In this document: piece after piece, positions 1 through 9,223 of the stretch | Layout of the letters: the number at the start of each line of letters is the position of its first letter | Position numbering within the stretch: the first letter of the stretch is position 1 | From: a bacterium | Lineage (GTDB): Bacteria; ARS69 | Reading direction: 5' to 3' | DNA length: 57,027 nucleotides | Assembly: GCA_025774805.1 (NCBI GenBank) | Contig: JALGZR010000082.1 | Span: forward strand, 1 to 57,027 | The notes under the pieces: generated by a model | Told to the model about the DNA's origin: nothing | Seen by the model: the letters and a program-made list of their open reading frames with translations, nothing else | The model's database searches: none | Made by a program: the position numbers and the translations under genes

Positions 1-45
1 CAACACCGATCGGAATCGATCCCCTTCTCGACAAAAGAACATCCC

Positions 46-339
46 TCACATGGCAATGAAGGGGCGTAGAATCACATGAGCCGTGCTCGGCGCGCTCTTA
101 CCCGTGGATCTGGGATAAGCTCTTTCCGATCCCGTCCCCTGATACTGATGAATTCCCTTTTGGAAGAAGCGGCGGCTGGCCTCCTGCGCCAGATCCTCCC
201 AGTCGATCTCCGGAGCTCCCGGGATCGATCTTCCTCCGCACACGTACCGCGCGAGCTCCCGGATCAGTCGCATGATCTCGTCGCTCGCCCAGCTCTGTCC
301 GTTTCGCGCGGACTCGATGACTCCGCCCTTGGAGGACAT
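46..339 (-). pseudogene. Truncated ECF/sigma-70-like factor fragment
   Basis: The ATG at 339 opens a 97-codon frame. Residues about 20-75 resemble region 2 of an ECF-type RNA polymerase sigma factor: an amphipathic helix DEIMRLIRELARYVC, then IDWEDLAQEASRRFF and GSERAY. After GSERAY the expected rest of region 2 and all of region 4 are absent. The frame runs about 20 unrelated residues to a TGA at 46-48, and I could not find a sensible continuation in the other minus-strand frames. The Shine-Dalgarno is weak (GGGTGAG). I infer a decayed or truncated regulator; it could also be a short protein of unknown role that merely resembles a sigma factor. Confidence 0.4.
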
Positions 340-644
340 GGCTCACCCGAGGTACCACAACCGTTCCGAAGATGCCGCCATCGTCAGGGCCGCTGCACCC
401 GTCCCGACCTACGACCCACCCGACACCCGGCCACTGGAGGTCAAACGCTATCGCTCCGAATCCGGGGAATCAACGGGATTCCATTGATTCCCCGGGAAAC
501 TGCGCGATTCCGCCCTCGTCCCGCAGTTCGTCACGTGAGGTGCCCCCGAGGCGAGAGGCGGCCGTGAAGACCGCCTCCGCGCTTGATCATGGCCAGGAAT
601 CGAGGGACGTCGATCGTCGTCTTGTCACCTCCCTTGATCACGGG
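340..644. other. Non-coding interval with a perfect inverted repeat
   Basis: No convincing gene is visible between the sigma-like fragment and the 3' end of the propeller gene. Short open frames here have no recognisable domains or good ribosome sites. The only structure is the inverted repeat at 464-493. Confidence 0.5.
464..493. repeat. Perfect 10-bp inverted repeat (possible 3'-end hairpin)
   Basis: GGGGAATCAA (464-473) and TTGATTCCCC (484-493) are exact reverse complements around a 10-nt loop. It lies about 150 nt past the stop of the minus-strand propeller gene and before the sigma fragment. There is no T-run on either side, so it is not a classical intrinsic terminator; it could be a Rho-assisted terminator or mRNA 3'-end stabiliser, or a palindromic protein-binding site. 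Confidence 0.45.
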
Positions 645-3191
645 TCACCGCAAGTGGACCACCCGGAGCGTCTTGCTGAATCGATCGGCCTCCATACGGG
701 AGAAGTAGACACCCGAGGCCACACGTCTTCCCCGAGCGTCCCGCCCGTCCCACACGACACTGTGTCTCCCGGCGTCCTGGAGCCGACCGTCGACGAGGAC
801 CCGGACCAAACGGCCGGTCACGTCGTAAATACTGAGATTCACTCGATTCGGGACGGGAAGCTCGTAGCGTAGGGTCGTCCTCACGCCGAACGGGTTCAGC
901 GTGTTCGGAAGAAGATCCAATTTCGCCGGGATCGAGAGAGCCAGAGCGACATTCGTGCCTTCAGACCCACAGCTCGTCACCAGGAGGTCGTCGGACGCCC
1001 CCTCGCTATGGTAGGCGACGACGGGCATCTCGCTCGCCAGCGCGAGGGAGACGTACCACGCCGCCCCGACGGGTTTGTCGATGATCTCGATCTGCCAAGC
1101 CGGGTCTTGCTTGAAGGCGTAGTTCAGAGTGTCTGTCGTGTCCGCATAGCACACGTACGGCCGGCCGAACTCGTCCAGGGCGAGTGCGAGATGCGACGTG
1201 GCATCGCCGCCATCGTCCACGGATTCGACCGGGTTCCAGGTATCGCCGGTCTTGGATACGTAGCGGACACGATGGAAGTTGTTCGGGTAGGCGATGTGGG
1301 GATCACCCTGAGCGTCGAGCACAAAGGCCTTGCCCCCCAGCCCCTCGCTGACGACGGGCTCGATAGTCCAGGTGGTCCCGTCCCAGCGCGCATATCGAAC
1401 CTCGAGACCCTCGCTGTAGACGATGTGGGGGAAGTCATTGGCGTCGAGCTCGAGAATCGTCTCGTCGGAAGCGTCGTCCAGCGTGGCGAATTCCCAGGCG
1501 CTCTCGATCTTGCGTGCGTACTTGAGCTTGCGGTTCGTGTGGTCGCGGTAGCTGATGTGGGGATCGCCCTGAGCGTCCAACTCGATTGACGTGAAGGTAC
1601 CGACATTCCCCGTGCTGTCGACGACCTCGATCTGCCAGCTCGCTCCGTCCCAGTGCGCGTACTTCAGATCGCCGACCGAGTTGTCGTAGTAGCTGACGTA
1701 CGGGTTGCCGGATCCGTTCAGCACGAGCGAACCGTACAAGCCCACGTCTCCCACGTTGTCCACGATTTCCGAGTGCCACCCTGTCTCGTTTCGGTAGGTG
1801 TACTTGAGGGCGGTGTTCGTCCGATCGTAGTAGACAATGTGGGGATCCTCGGCCTCGAGGACCAGCGAGACGTGCTCGCCGACGTCCCCGGTCGTGTCGA
1901 CACGTTCGAAAGTCCAAGAGTCACAGGTGATCGAAGCCGGCGGCAGCGGCGAATCCCCGATCACGGCCTCGACCTGCGAAAGTCCGGCCACCGTGGGATC
2001 CAGCACCGAGGTGGCCACCAAGGTGAAGAGATTCGAATCGCCTTCGGCCACGTCGGGGGGTACCTGCACCTCGACGAGTACGAGCTCGCCGGTCGCCGGC
2101 TCGACCGTCTCCACGCAGGTTAAGACCGCCGCCGGCCACGTCTCGGTCTGCAAGAGCCCGAAGTGGTACGCGTCCTTGTGCTCGCCGTCATTCGCGACGA
2201 GAAAGCCGAGCGTGAGCGGGCTGTCGGGCGCCGCCGTCGTGTCGGATGGAGCCTGGACGACCACGGCGAGCGGCCGTTCCACGGGGGGAAGGACCGGAGT
2301 CACCATCTCCGGCACGAACGTACCGTAGACGTCCCAGAGTCCTGTGGGAGAGGACTGACTCCAGGCTACGAAGAAGCTTTGTCCGCGATACGACTGGACG
2401 TCACCCCCTACCTGGGTAACGCTCGGGTTCGATTCCAATTCATCGGTGGCTGCGATCGGAATTGGATCCGGGTCCGAAAAGGCACGGTCCGGCGTGAACC
2501 GGATCCCGTAGATGTTGGCATCCCACCAGTCTTCCCAAAGGACCAGGTACTGCTCGCCGGCGAAGGCCACGTCGACGGTCATGCCCGCCTGCCAGCGATG
2601 CAGCGACGATATGATGAATGGAGCACCGGGCGCACCTGTGCGAGCGTCGACGAAGCGACCGTTGATCAACGATCCCCAGTCGTTGAATTCGTGCCACACG
2701 ACGAGGAAGCTGGTGCCGTCGAACGCGACCGCCGGCAACGAGTGCACGGGATTGTCGGGATCCGGGGCCGCGATGTTCACTACGGGTCCGCCCGCCGCCC
2801 CCGCTGCGGTGATCAACCGGGCACGGATGAGAGTGTTGGCGAGGCCACCGTTCGGGTCGTGGTCCTCCCACGCCACGAGAAACAGACCCGCCCCCGTGTC
2901 GGGATCGTATCCAGCCCCCACGGCGTGATTGCCTTGAGACGGTGGATCGAATGCCGGGGTGAAGAGGCCAGGGGCGACGGCGTTTACGGTCGCGGGTTCG
3001 GTCGAAGCATCCACCACCAGTCCGTTCAGCCAGTGCCCCCCGTTCCCGCCGACGTTCGAGCTCATGAAAACGACGAGGTAGGAGGCATTGACGGCGTCCA
3101 CCGCGGGCAGGTCCTCGCTGAGATTCGGGGTCGCCGTATCGAATAGGGCGAGCTGGCCGCCGTCAGGGTCGCTCCGCACCTGGATCCCCAC
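645..3191 (-). CDS. Secreted beta-propeller protein with C-terminal FlgD-Ig domain (probable C-terminal half of the M36 protease gene)
   Basis: This 848-codon frame starts at a GTG at 3191 and has no signal peptide of its own. The first ~300 residues are repeats of the type PAVAFDGTSFLVVWHE with GRFVDA. A conserved-repeat-like linker follows (~310-400), then about seven 40-50-residue repeats (DPHIVYYDRTN...LKYTYRN, NPYVSYYDNS, DPHISYRDHTN) typical of a propeller. The last ~85 residues are a FlgD-like Ig/sorting module (LNPFGVRTTLRYELP, IYDVTGRLVRVL, DARGRRVASGVYF). It is in the same frame as the upstream M36 protease, separated only by TAA at 3207-3209 and five codons. The repeat unit FLVVGAMMHED before the TAA continues as VVGIQVRSD after it, so one propeller blade is cut in two. 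I infer it is not an independent gene. Confidence 0.8.
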   Translation of the reverse strand: MGIQVRSDPDGGQLALFDTATPNLSEDLPAVDAVNASYLVVFMSSNVGGNGGHWLNGLVVDASTEPATVNAVAPGLFTPAFDPPSQGNHAVGAGYDPDTGAGLFLVAWEDHDPNGGLANTLIRARLITAAGAAGGPVVNIAAPDPDNPVHSLPAVAFDGTSFLVVWHEFNDWGSLINGRFVDARTGAPGAPFIISSLHRWQAGMTVDVAFAGEQYLVLWEDWWDANIYGIRFTPDRAFSDPDPIPIAATDELESNPSVTQVGGDVQSYRGQSFFVAWSQSSPTGLWDVYGTFVPEMVTPVLPPVERPLAVVVQAPSDTTAAPDSPLTLGFLVANDGEHKDAYHFGLLQTETWPAAVLTCVETVEPATGELVLVEVQVPPDVAEGDSNLFTLVATSVLDPTVAGLSQVEAVIGDSPLPPASITCDSWTFERVDTTGDVGEHVSLVLEAEDPHIVYYDRTNTALKYTYRNETGWHSEIVDNVGDVGLYGSLVLNGSGNPYVSYYDNSVGDLKYAHWDGASWQIEVVDSTGNVGTFTSIELDAQGDPHISYRDHTNRKLKYARKIESAWEFATLDDASDETILELDANDFPHIVYSEGLEVRYARWDGTTWTIEPVVSEGLGGKAFVLDAQGDPHIAYPNNFHRVRYVSKTGDTWNPVESVDDGGDATSHLALALDEFGRPYVCYADTTDTLNYAFKQDPAWQIEIIDKPVGAAWYVSLALASEMPVVAYHSEGASDDLLVTSCGSEGTNVALALSIPAKLDLLPNTLNPFGVRTTLRYELPVPNRVNLSIYDVTGRLVRVLVDGRLQDAGRHSVVWDGRDARGRRVASGVYFSRMEADRFSKTLRVVHLR

Positions 3192-3206
3192 GACATCCGA
3201 CTGCTC

Positions 3207-5267
3207 TTACGGATCTTCGTGCATCATCGCACCGACCACCAGGAACGACGGACGCTGGGGCGCGACGGGCTCTACGGGCTGCAGTGGTGCAAAGGCAACA
3301 TCCGGATCATAGATCGCTCCCAAGTTCACGATGTCACCCGCAGGGCCTCCGGAAGCATGCGCTCTCTGCGCGAACGAGTTCACATCGAGCCCGTCATCCG
3401 TCCAGGTGGTCAGGAGGTAACGTCCCATGAGAGGCTCATCCGGGGCCAGCTTCGGGCTTCGCCCAAAGCTCACGGCGGGCTGAAGAAGGTCGGGAGCACT
3501 CCAGATCTCTTCGGCGATCCGGAAGGGAGTCGGCGTGAGAATGCCCCGGGCCTCGAAGATCCCTCGGATCAGCATCTCGTTGGCGCCGCCGTAGACGTCC
3601 TGGTCGGCCTGGATCAGGGCGAGGGCGCCGTCTCGAAACGTCGCCCCCGGCGTGAGGTAGAAGTGTGACTGGACCACGATCGTGTCCGTCTTCTTCCTCC
3701 CGAGAATCCCGCGGATCTCCCACAGGCAGGCGGACCAGATCTCACCGTCGTCGTGCGGCTCGAATACGAGGCTGTCGGGATACGATTTGGCCGAGTCGAG
3801 GCGGCGTCCACCGGGCATGCCGGACCAGAAGGGGCCGTCCCACTTCATGACCCAGTTCTCCAGGTAGGTGCCGATGGAGGCCGCATAGCTTCCGGCCAGA
3901 TAGTCCCCGAAGCCCTCGCCCATGGCGGCACCCTCGTGAAAACGTCCCCATCCCGGTACCTGGGCTTCCTGAATCGCGTGACCGTACTCGTGCGCGATGA
4001 CCCCGGCGTCTTCGCCGTCATCCACTCCTCCCTGGCCGAACGCGAAGGCATCGACCGTCGGCGAGTACATGGAATTGTCAGGGTTGGGCCAACCCGCCAA
4101 CCCGTGCGGATCCGCCGGATCCAGCATGTTGTTCACGTCGTCGAAACCCAAGACTTGCAGCCAGTGCTGGACCAAGGTGATGTGCGCGTAGACCGTGGCC
4201 GCCTCGAATCCCAGCTCGTCGCGCGTCCAGTTGAAGGAGTCGGGGTCGGCACGGTCAAAGCCGGAGGCGGGGGGAGTGTCCACGAACGGTGCTCCATCCG
4301 CTCCCGGGAAGTCGAAGATGGCCGTGTAACGACCCGTGAGTCGGTAGTCGCCGGAAGGTAGGTGCCAGATGTCGAAGAGCGGCAGGCAGATGCGTTCCGA
4401 GTCCAGCTCAGGCGACGTCGAGTCGCCGTTGTCGACATACCCCGGTGTGCCGTACGGAACCTCGCCCGTCGTGATGGGGTCCGGATGAAAGACGAGCCCG
4501 GATCCGTCCGCCTCCGCGTACGCCATGCGGTCTCGCACAGAGAACAGCTCCCCCGTGTGCGCGTCGACGAATACTTCCCAGTCACCGCGCGGATCCGCGA
4601 GGACGAAGGTGACCCGATAGGCCAAACGGTGCGCCCCTTCGCTCGAGTGGACGACGAGTTCCGAGAACGGCCCGAAAGACACCGTTCCGTCCGGGCTCAA
4701 GTGGGCGACTGCGAACTGCTCTGCGGCGTCCGGAGCCAGCGCGGGCACGTTGGTCGCGAGCTCGATCCCCGGCTTGTACTCGGACGTGAGGGCGGTGACG
4801 ACCCCGCGCGCATCGTGGAGACTCACGACGATCTCGGAGCCATAGACAGGGACCCCCTGATACGTCTGCCGAAACTGGACGTGGTGCGTCCCGAGGCCTT
4901 CACGGGTTCTCACCCACTCGATGTCCTCCGGGCCTTCGAAGCGGTCCCGGTCGGCGGAGCTTCCGATGTCGAATGCCGCCTCCCGCAGGTACTCCTGCGC
5001 CATCATTTTCGGAGAGCCGGGCGCGGGCGCGTAGTTGAATCCGAAAAGGCTCCGGACCACGCCGGTTCTCTCGTCGACCCGGCCGCCGGGGACCGCGAGG
5101 GTGGGCTCCGGGTGACGGGGGGCCGTTTCGAGGAGCCGGCTCGCCGCCGGCTGAAGACTCGAGCTCGGGGTGGGAGTCAGGAGTAGGGTGAGGGCGAGCA
5201 GGATGCAGCCAAGCGCCGGAAGCCCGGCGTGTCCGGACCTGAAAGGCCCATGCAATCTGGAGCACAT
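3207..5267 (-). CDS. Secreted M36-family (fungalysin-like) zinc metalloprotease
   Basis: 686 residues from an ATG at 5267 with a strong site GAGGAGGAG just upstream. A signal peptide occupies about residues 15-37 (LGCILLALTLLL). An FTP-type propeptide follows (~125-170, VQFRQTYQGVPVYGSEI), then a PepSY-like propeptide segment (~210-245, WEVFVDAHTGELFSV), and a gluzincin catalytic domain with HEYGH at 426-430 and the third zinc ligand E451 in GEGFGDYLAG. These are the hallmarks of peptidase families M4/M36; the FTP plus late HEYGH arrangement favours M36. It acts outside the cytoplasm and is presumably autoprocessed. The frame ends at TAA 3207-3209 in the middle of a C-terminal repeat; reading through would give a 1540-residue protease-propeller-FlgD-Ig protein. 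Divergent from the CHAT protease gene. Confidence 0.88.
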   Translation of the reverse strand: MCSRLHGPFRSGHAGLPALGCILLALTLLLTPTPSSSLQPAASRLLETAPRHPEPTLAVPGGRVDERTGVVRSLFGFNYAPAPGSPKMMAQEYLREAAFDIGSSADRDRFEGPEDIEWVRTREGLGTHHVQFRQTYQGVPVYGSEIVVSLHDARGVVTALTSEYKPGIELATNVPALAPDAAEQFAVAHLSPDGTVSFGPFSELVVHSSEGAHRLAYRVTFVLADPRGDWEVFVDAHTGELFSVRDRMAYAEADGSGLVFHPDPITTGEVPYGTPGYVDNGDSTSPELDSERICLPLFDIWHLPSGDYRLTGRYTAIFDFPGADGAPFVDTPPASGFDRADPDSFNWTRDELGFEAATVYAHITLVQHWLQVLGFDDVNNMLDPADPHGLAGWPNPDNSMYSPTVDAFAFGQGGVDDGEDAGVIAHEYGHAIQEAQVPGWGRFHEGAAMGEGFGDYLAGSYAASIGTYLENWVMKWDGPFWSGMPGGRRLDSAKSYPDSLVFEPHDDGEIWSACLWEIRGILGRKKTDTIVVQSHFYLTPGATFRDGALALIQADQDVYGGANEMLIRGIFEARGILTPTPFRIAEEIWSAPDLLQPAVSFGRSPKLAPDEPLMGRYLLTTWTDDGLDVNSFAQRAHASGGPAGDIVNLGAIYDPDVAFAPLQPVEPVAPQRPSFLVVGAMMHEDP

Positions 5268-5595
5268 GACAGCTCCTCCTCGGGAGCGATCCTCACCTCG
5301 AGTCCGGGCTCCCGGTTTGAGACGCCACCTCGACGACGGGGTGGGTTTCTTCCCATCTCACAACCCAGATGCCGCCCTCCGGAGAATCGCTGCAGGTGCG
5401 CCCGCGCCCGGGGATGTACGTGCGGCGCAATGCCGGACGCATCCGATCGGCCGTGGATCGACCGGCCGCTGGGACGTCGAGAACCGTCGCGTGGGAACGG
5501 GAGAAATCATCCGCGGATGACGCAGAGGTGTAATATGACGGTCCCGAGGGGAAGCCAATAGCGGAGCCCACACCGGATCGAGGGGGGAGTCTCCG
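5268..5595. other. Divergent intergenic region between the M36 protease and CHAT genes
   Basis: 328 bp holding the ribosome sites of both divergent genes (GAGGAGGAG on minus near 5275; GGGGGGAG on plus near 5585). A TAATAT hexamer at 5531-5536 could be a plus-strand -10 box, but no good -35 sits 17 nt upstream. No small gene is convincing. Confidence 0.4.
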
Positions 5596-8500
5596 ATGGA
5601 CATCTCGATCAGCCGCGAGGGTGTCCTCGCGGATGGAGGACGGACCGATCGCCCGTGGCGCGGGGCTCTGACGAGCTGCCTGGTACTCGGCTTGATCGGC
5701 TGCGCGATTCCCCAGGCCGTGGCGCAGCCCGCCCCGTCGCCCGACTCACCCCACCCGGACCCGTCCGATTCGGTTCCGGCCCTCGACCCCACCGATTCGA
5801 CGAGGGTGGCCGCCCTGACGGAGGAGATCTCGGAACTGCGCCGACAGGGTCGTTATGGGAGACCACCAGCGCGCGCTGGCTGGTAGAGACGCTTCGGCAG
5901 ATTGCCGAGCTGACGCCGGAGGCCCAATCGGCCATGGCCGAGGCGGACCGGGTCGATTCCGAAGTCGATGAGCTTCGGAACGAGGGCAAGTACGATGCGG
6001 CGATCGAGCGACTGCGCCGGCAGCTCCTGCTGCGACGAAGACATCTAGGAGAGACCCACCCGGACGTCGCGGCCAGCATGTCCACTCTCGGGTCGCTCCT
6101 CTGTCTCGAGGCGGAGTACGCGGAAGCGGAGTCCCTCTTTCAGCGAGCACTCGCGATGCAGCGAGAGCTCCTCGGCGATCTGCACCCGACGGTGGCGGTC
6201 ACGCTCAATGAAATGGTCTGCGTGCCGTTCGGTCGGGAGGACTACCTCGGTTCCGAGCGTCTTCTTCGCGACGCCATCGACATCCACCGCGAGCTCCGGC
6301 GCGACGATCATCCCGCCCTGGCCGATGCGCTGGCCAATCTCGGGTGTATGCTTCGAGGCAGCAAGAAACACGGCGAGGCGCTACCCGTTCTGCAGGAAGC
6401 GCTGTCCCTCCAGAGGAGATGCTACGGTGGCCGCCACCCGAAAGTCGCCGCGACCCTGAGCAACCTGGCTCTCCTGTACCGTGAAAGGGGAGAGATCGCG
6501 GCCGCGGAACCCCTCTATCGGGAAGCGATCGCGCTGTGTCGAGGTGACGACGCGAGCAGTTCTGCGTACTTGCACGCCTTCCTGCACAACCTGGGGGTCC
6601 TGCTCCGCGCGAAGGGAGACTATGTGGCGGCGGAGTCCTGTCTGCGCGAGTCGCTTGACCTGCGCCGCAATTTCTTCGGTGAGGAGCATCCCGCCGTGGC
6701 AAGGTCGCTCTCCAGCTTGGGGAGCCTGCTCCAGGACCAAGGTGACTACGCTCAGGCTGAGTCTTGCCTCCGGAGCGCGATGGTCATGCGTCGCAGGCTC
6801 CTCGGAAACGAAAACCCGAGTCTGGCCTTCAGTCTGAACAATCTGGGCTCCCTCCTGGTACTCCGTGAGAAGTATGGGGAGGCCGAGGAACTGCTGCGGG
6901 AGGCGTTGACCATTCGCCGCAAGACCTTGGGCGCTGCACATTCGAGCATTGCCGCGACTTTGCGGAACATCGGAGTGTTGCTCCATCGTCGGGGCGAGCT
7001 CGCGGCGGCGGAGGCCCCTCTCCGCGAGGCCCTGGCGATGGACCGGCGGGTTCTCGGTGAGGATCACCCGCGAGTGGCCGCCGCCCTCTTCGATCTCGCG
7101 CTGCTTCTTGACGACGCCGGAGACAGACACCAAGCCGACCGGCTCCTCGGTGAGGCCCTGTCGATTGCCGAGAGTCACCGCGGAGGCGTGATCGGGGACG
7201 AGCGCGCTCGGGCCGCGTACGCCGGCACCCTCCTGCTCTCGGACATCGCATCGTCTCATGCCCGTGTTCTCTTGGAGCTCGATCGCCCCCGGGAGGCGAT
7301 GCAGGCGGCCGAGCGGGGGCGCGCTCGGGCTCTCCTCGACCTGCTGGCCCGCAGCGACCGCGATCTCGTGGCTCAGGCCCGCACGATCCGATCTCCTGAG
7401 ACTGAGATCACCTTGGAGCGCTACCTCGCGGCGGAGGACAACTGCCGCGTCACGCTCCATGCGAGCGAAAGGAGGCTCCACGCGACACGGCGGCGAGAGG
7501 ATCTGGAGCCCGAGGAGAAGGTTCTTCTGATCGAAGAACATATGGAGGCCGTCGAACGAGCCCGCGGACATCTGCGGGATGCTCGGTCGCTCGTGCTGGC
7601 CGAGCTCAAGGAGTTCTGGCCGGATGCAAACGCGGCCACCGTCGGGGAAATTCAGGCGGCGCTGGAGCCGGGCGAGATCCTCATGTCCTATGTTTGGTCT
7701 CCCCGCGCGGTTGTGCTGTTGGTCACTGCGGCGGGAGAGGACATGACCGTCCAGGGATGGATCCTCGCCGAAGGACAGGCCGAAGTGAAGGACCTGGCCG
7801 ACTCGGTCCAGAATCTCCGCGACCACCTGTCGAGCAACCGCCCGGGATTCCTGTCCGATGCCCAGGCGCTCTTCACCCGTCTCGTTCCCGGGGATCTTCA
7901 TCGCCGGGTCCTGGGCTGCGACCGGATCGTCCTCCTGCCCGATGGGCCCCTCGCCGAGATTCCCTTCGAGGCACTGGCCTTGTCCGGGCCCGACGCGTCC
8001 TCCGAAACGGGAGAATCTCGATACGACTCTCTCGCCACCGCCCGTTTCTGGATGGACGAAGGACCGGAGATCGCGTATGCGCCCTCGGCCAGCCTCTATC
8101 TGAATCGACGAAAGGCCGGGTATGCTCAGCGTGCGATGAAGTCGCCCGACGCTTCGCCGTCCGCCGTCGTGCTCGCCAATCCGACTTTGGATCGAGCGCT
8201 CGCACCTGCCGTCCCGGACACCACAGATGTGGTGCTGGCGACGCTGAACGAACGCGGATCAGACGCCGCAACGGCTCAGGTGAGTGCCCTCGACCAGGTC
8301 CGCCTTCACGGCTGGCGTCTTCTTCCTCTCCCCGGAAGCGAACGAGAGGCTGGACAGATCGCGGCCGAGATCCGGGCGGCCGGGGGAACCTGCCGGGTTC
8401 TCATCGGCGAGGAAGCAACACTGCCGAACCTGATCTCGGGGATCGAAGGAATCCGGTTTCTTCACATCGCGACCCATGGCCTCCTCGGGTCGGTCAGACG

Positions 8501-8909
8501 GCCGTATGACGCCAGTCTCGCACTGACTCAACCGGCAGAGCCGACGTTGGAGGACATCGGTTTTCTTCGCCTGGATGATCTGATTCGCCAGTGGCGCGGC
8601 AGATTGAAGGAATGCGAACTCGTCGTGCTCTCGGCCTGCGATTCAAGACGCGGGGTGAGGAGCGGGGGGAGCATCCTCGCGCTGCCGTGGGGCTTCATGT
8701 ATGCGGGGGCACCATCGGTGGTCGCCAGCCTTTGGCGCGTCGATGACGAGACAACCGCCGAGCTGATGGCCGCCTTCTACCAGGGGATCTTGCGCCGCCC
8801 GGAATCCGAGAAACTCAGTGCCTTCACGGAGGCACGCCGGACAATTCGCCGATCCCACCCACACCCCTACTACTGGGCCCCTTTCGTCTACGTGGGCGAC
8901 CCGAGGTAG
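5596..8909 (+). CDS. Lipoprotein-type TPR-CHAT caspase-like protease, frameshifted near residue 88
   Basis: The ATG at 5596 has a strong site (GGGGGGAG, 5-7 nt away) and encodes a signal peptide ending in a lipobox (LVLGLIGC). That frame dies at 5884, but the downstream frame carries the rest. Restoring one G in the GGG at 5857-5859 joins RRQGRYG to ETTSARWLVETLRQ and gives one 1104-residue protein (3314 + 1 nt is divisible by 3). Residues ~100-600 are about ten 42-residue kinesin-light-chain-type TPRs (ALAMQRELLGDLHPTVA, LRRNFFGEEHPAVA). The C-terminal ~350 residues are a CHAT domain with the catalytic His in HIATHG (His codon 8475-8477) and Cys in LSACDS (codon 8637-8639). CHAT enzymes are caspase-like (clan CD) proteases. 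A GTG at 5655 gives an open start in the second frame but lacks a ribosome site and a sensible N-terminus. Real decay, recoding or a sequence error are all possible. Confidence 0.82.
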
Positions 8910-9223
8910 GAGGGGCGTCCAGGGGACAGCCTCGGATCGGATTCCCGATTCATGCGGCCGCCATCTCGATCGGGGTCGACGGCGGGGAAGGGGAGATCGA
9001 CCTGCGGGCGAGACCGGAGCGAGGGCCGTAGGCCGGACCGAGCTCACTCTCCTCGGCCTCCCCCCCGATGTGACATGATGGCCTTCCCTGCCCGAGGATC
9101 CCGAATCGACGGGCAGTCCGTGCCACGGGACCGTCGGTCACACGTCCCCGTCGAACGGCATACTAACGACACAGTCGGATCCACGCCGACGTTTCCCCGA
9201 CACTTCCACCCCGAGGAGGAGTG
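8910..9223. other. Intergenic region upstream of the spondin-N gene
   Basis: About 310 bp between two plus-strand genes. I see no gene or clear terminator. The GAGGAGG at 9213-9219 is the ribosome site of the following gene. Confidence 0.4.

Noticed and set aside
464-493. Intrinsic terminator for the propeller gene
   Set aside because: The hairpin is perfect but lacks a T-run, so I list it only as an inverted repeat.
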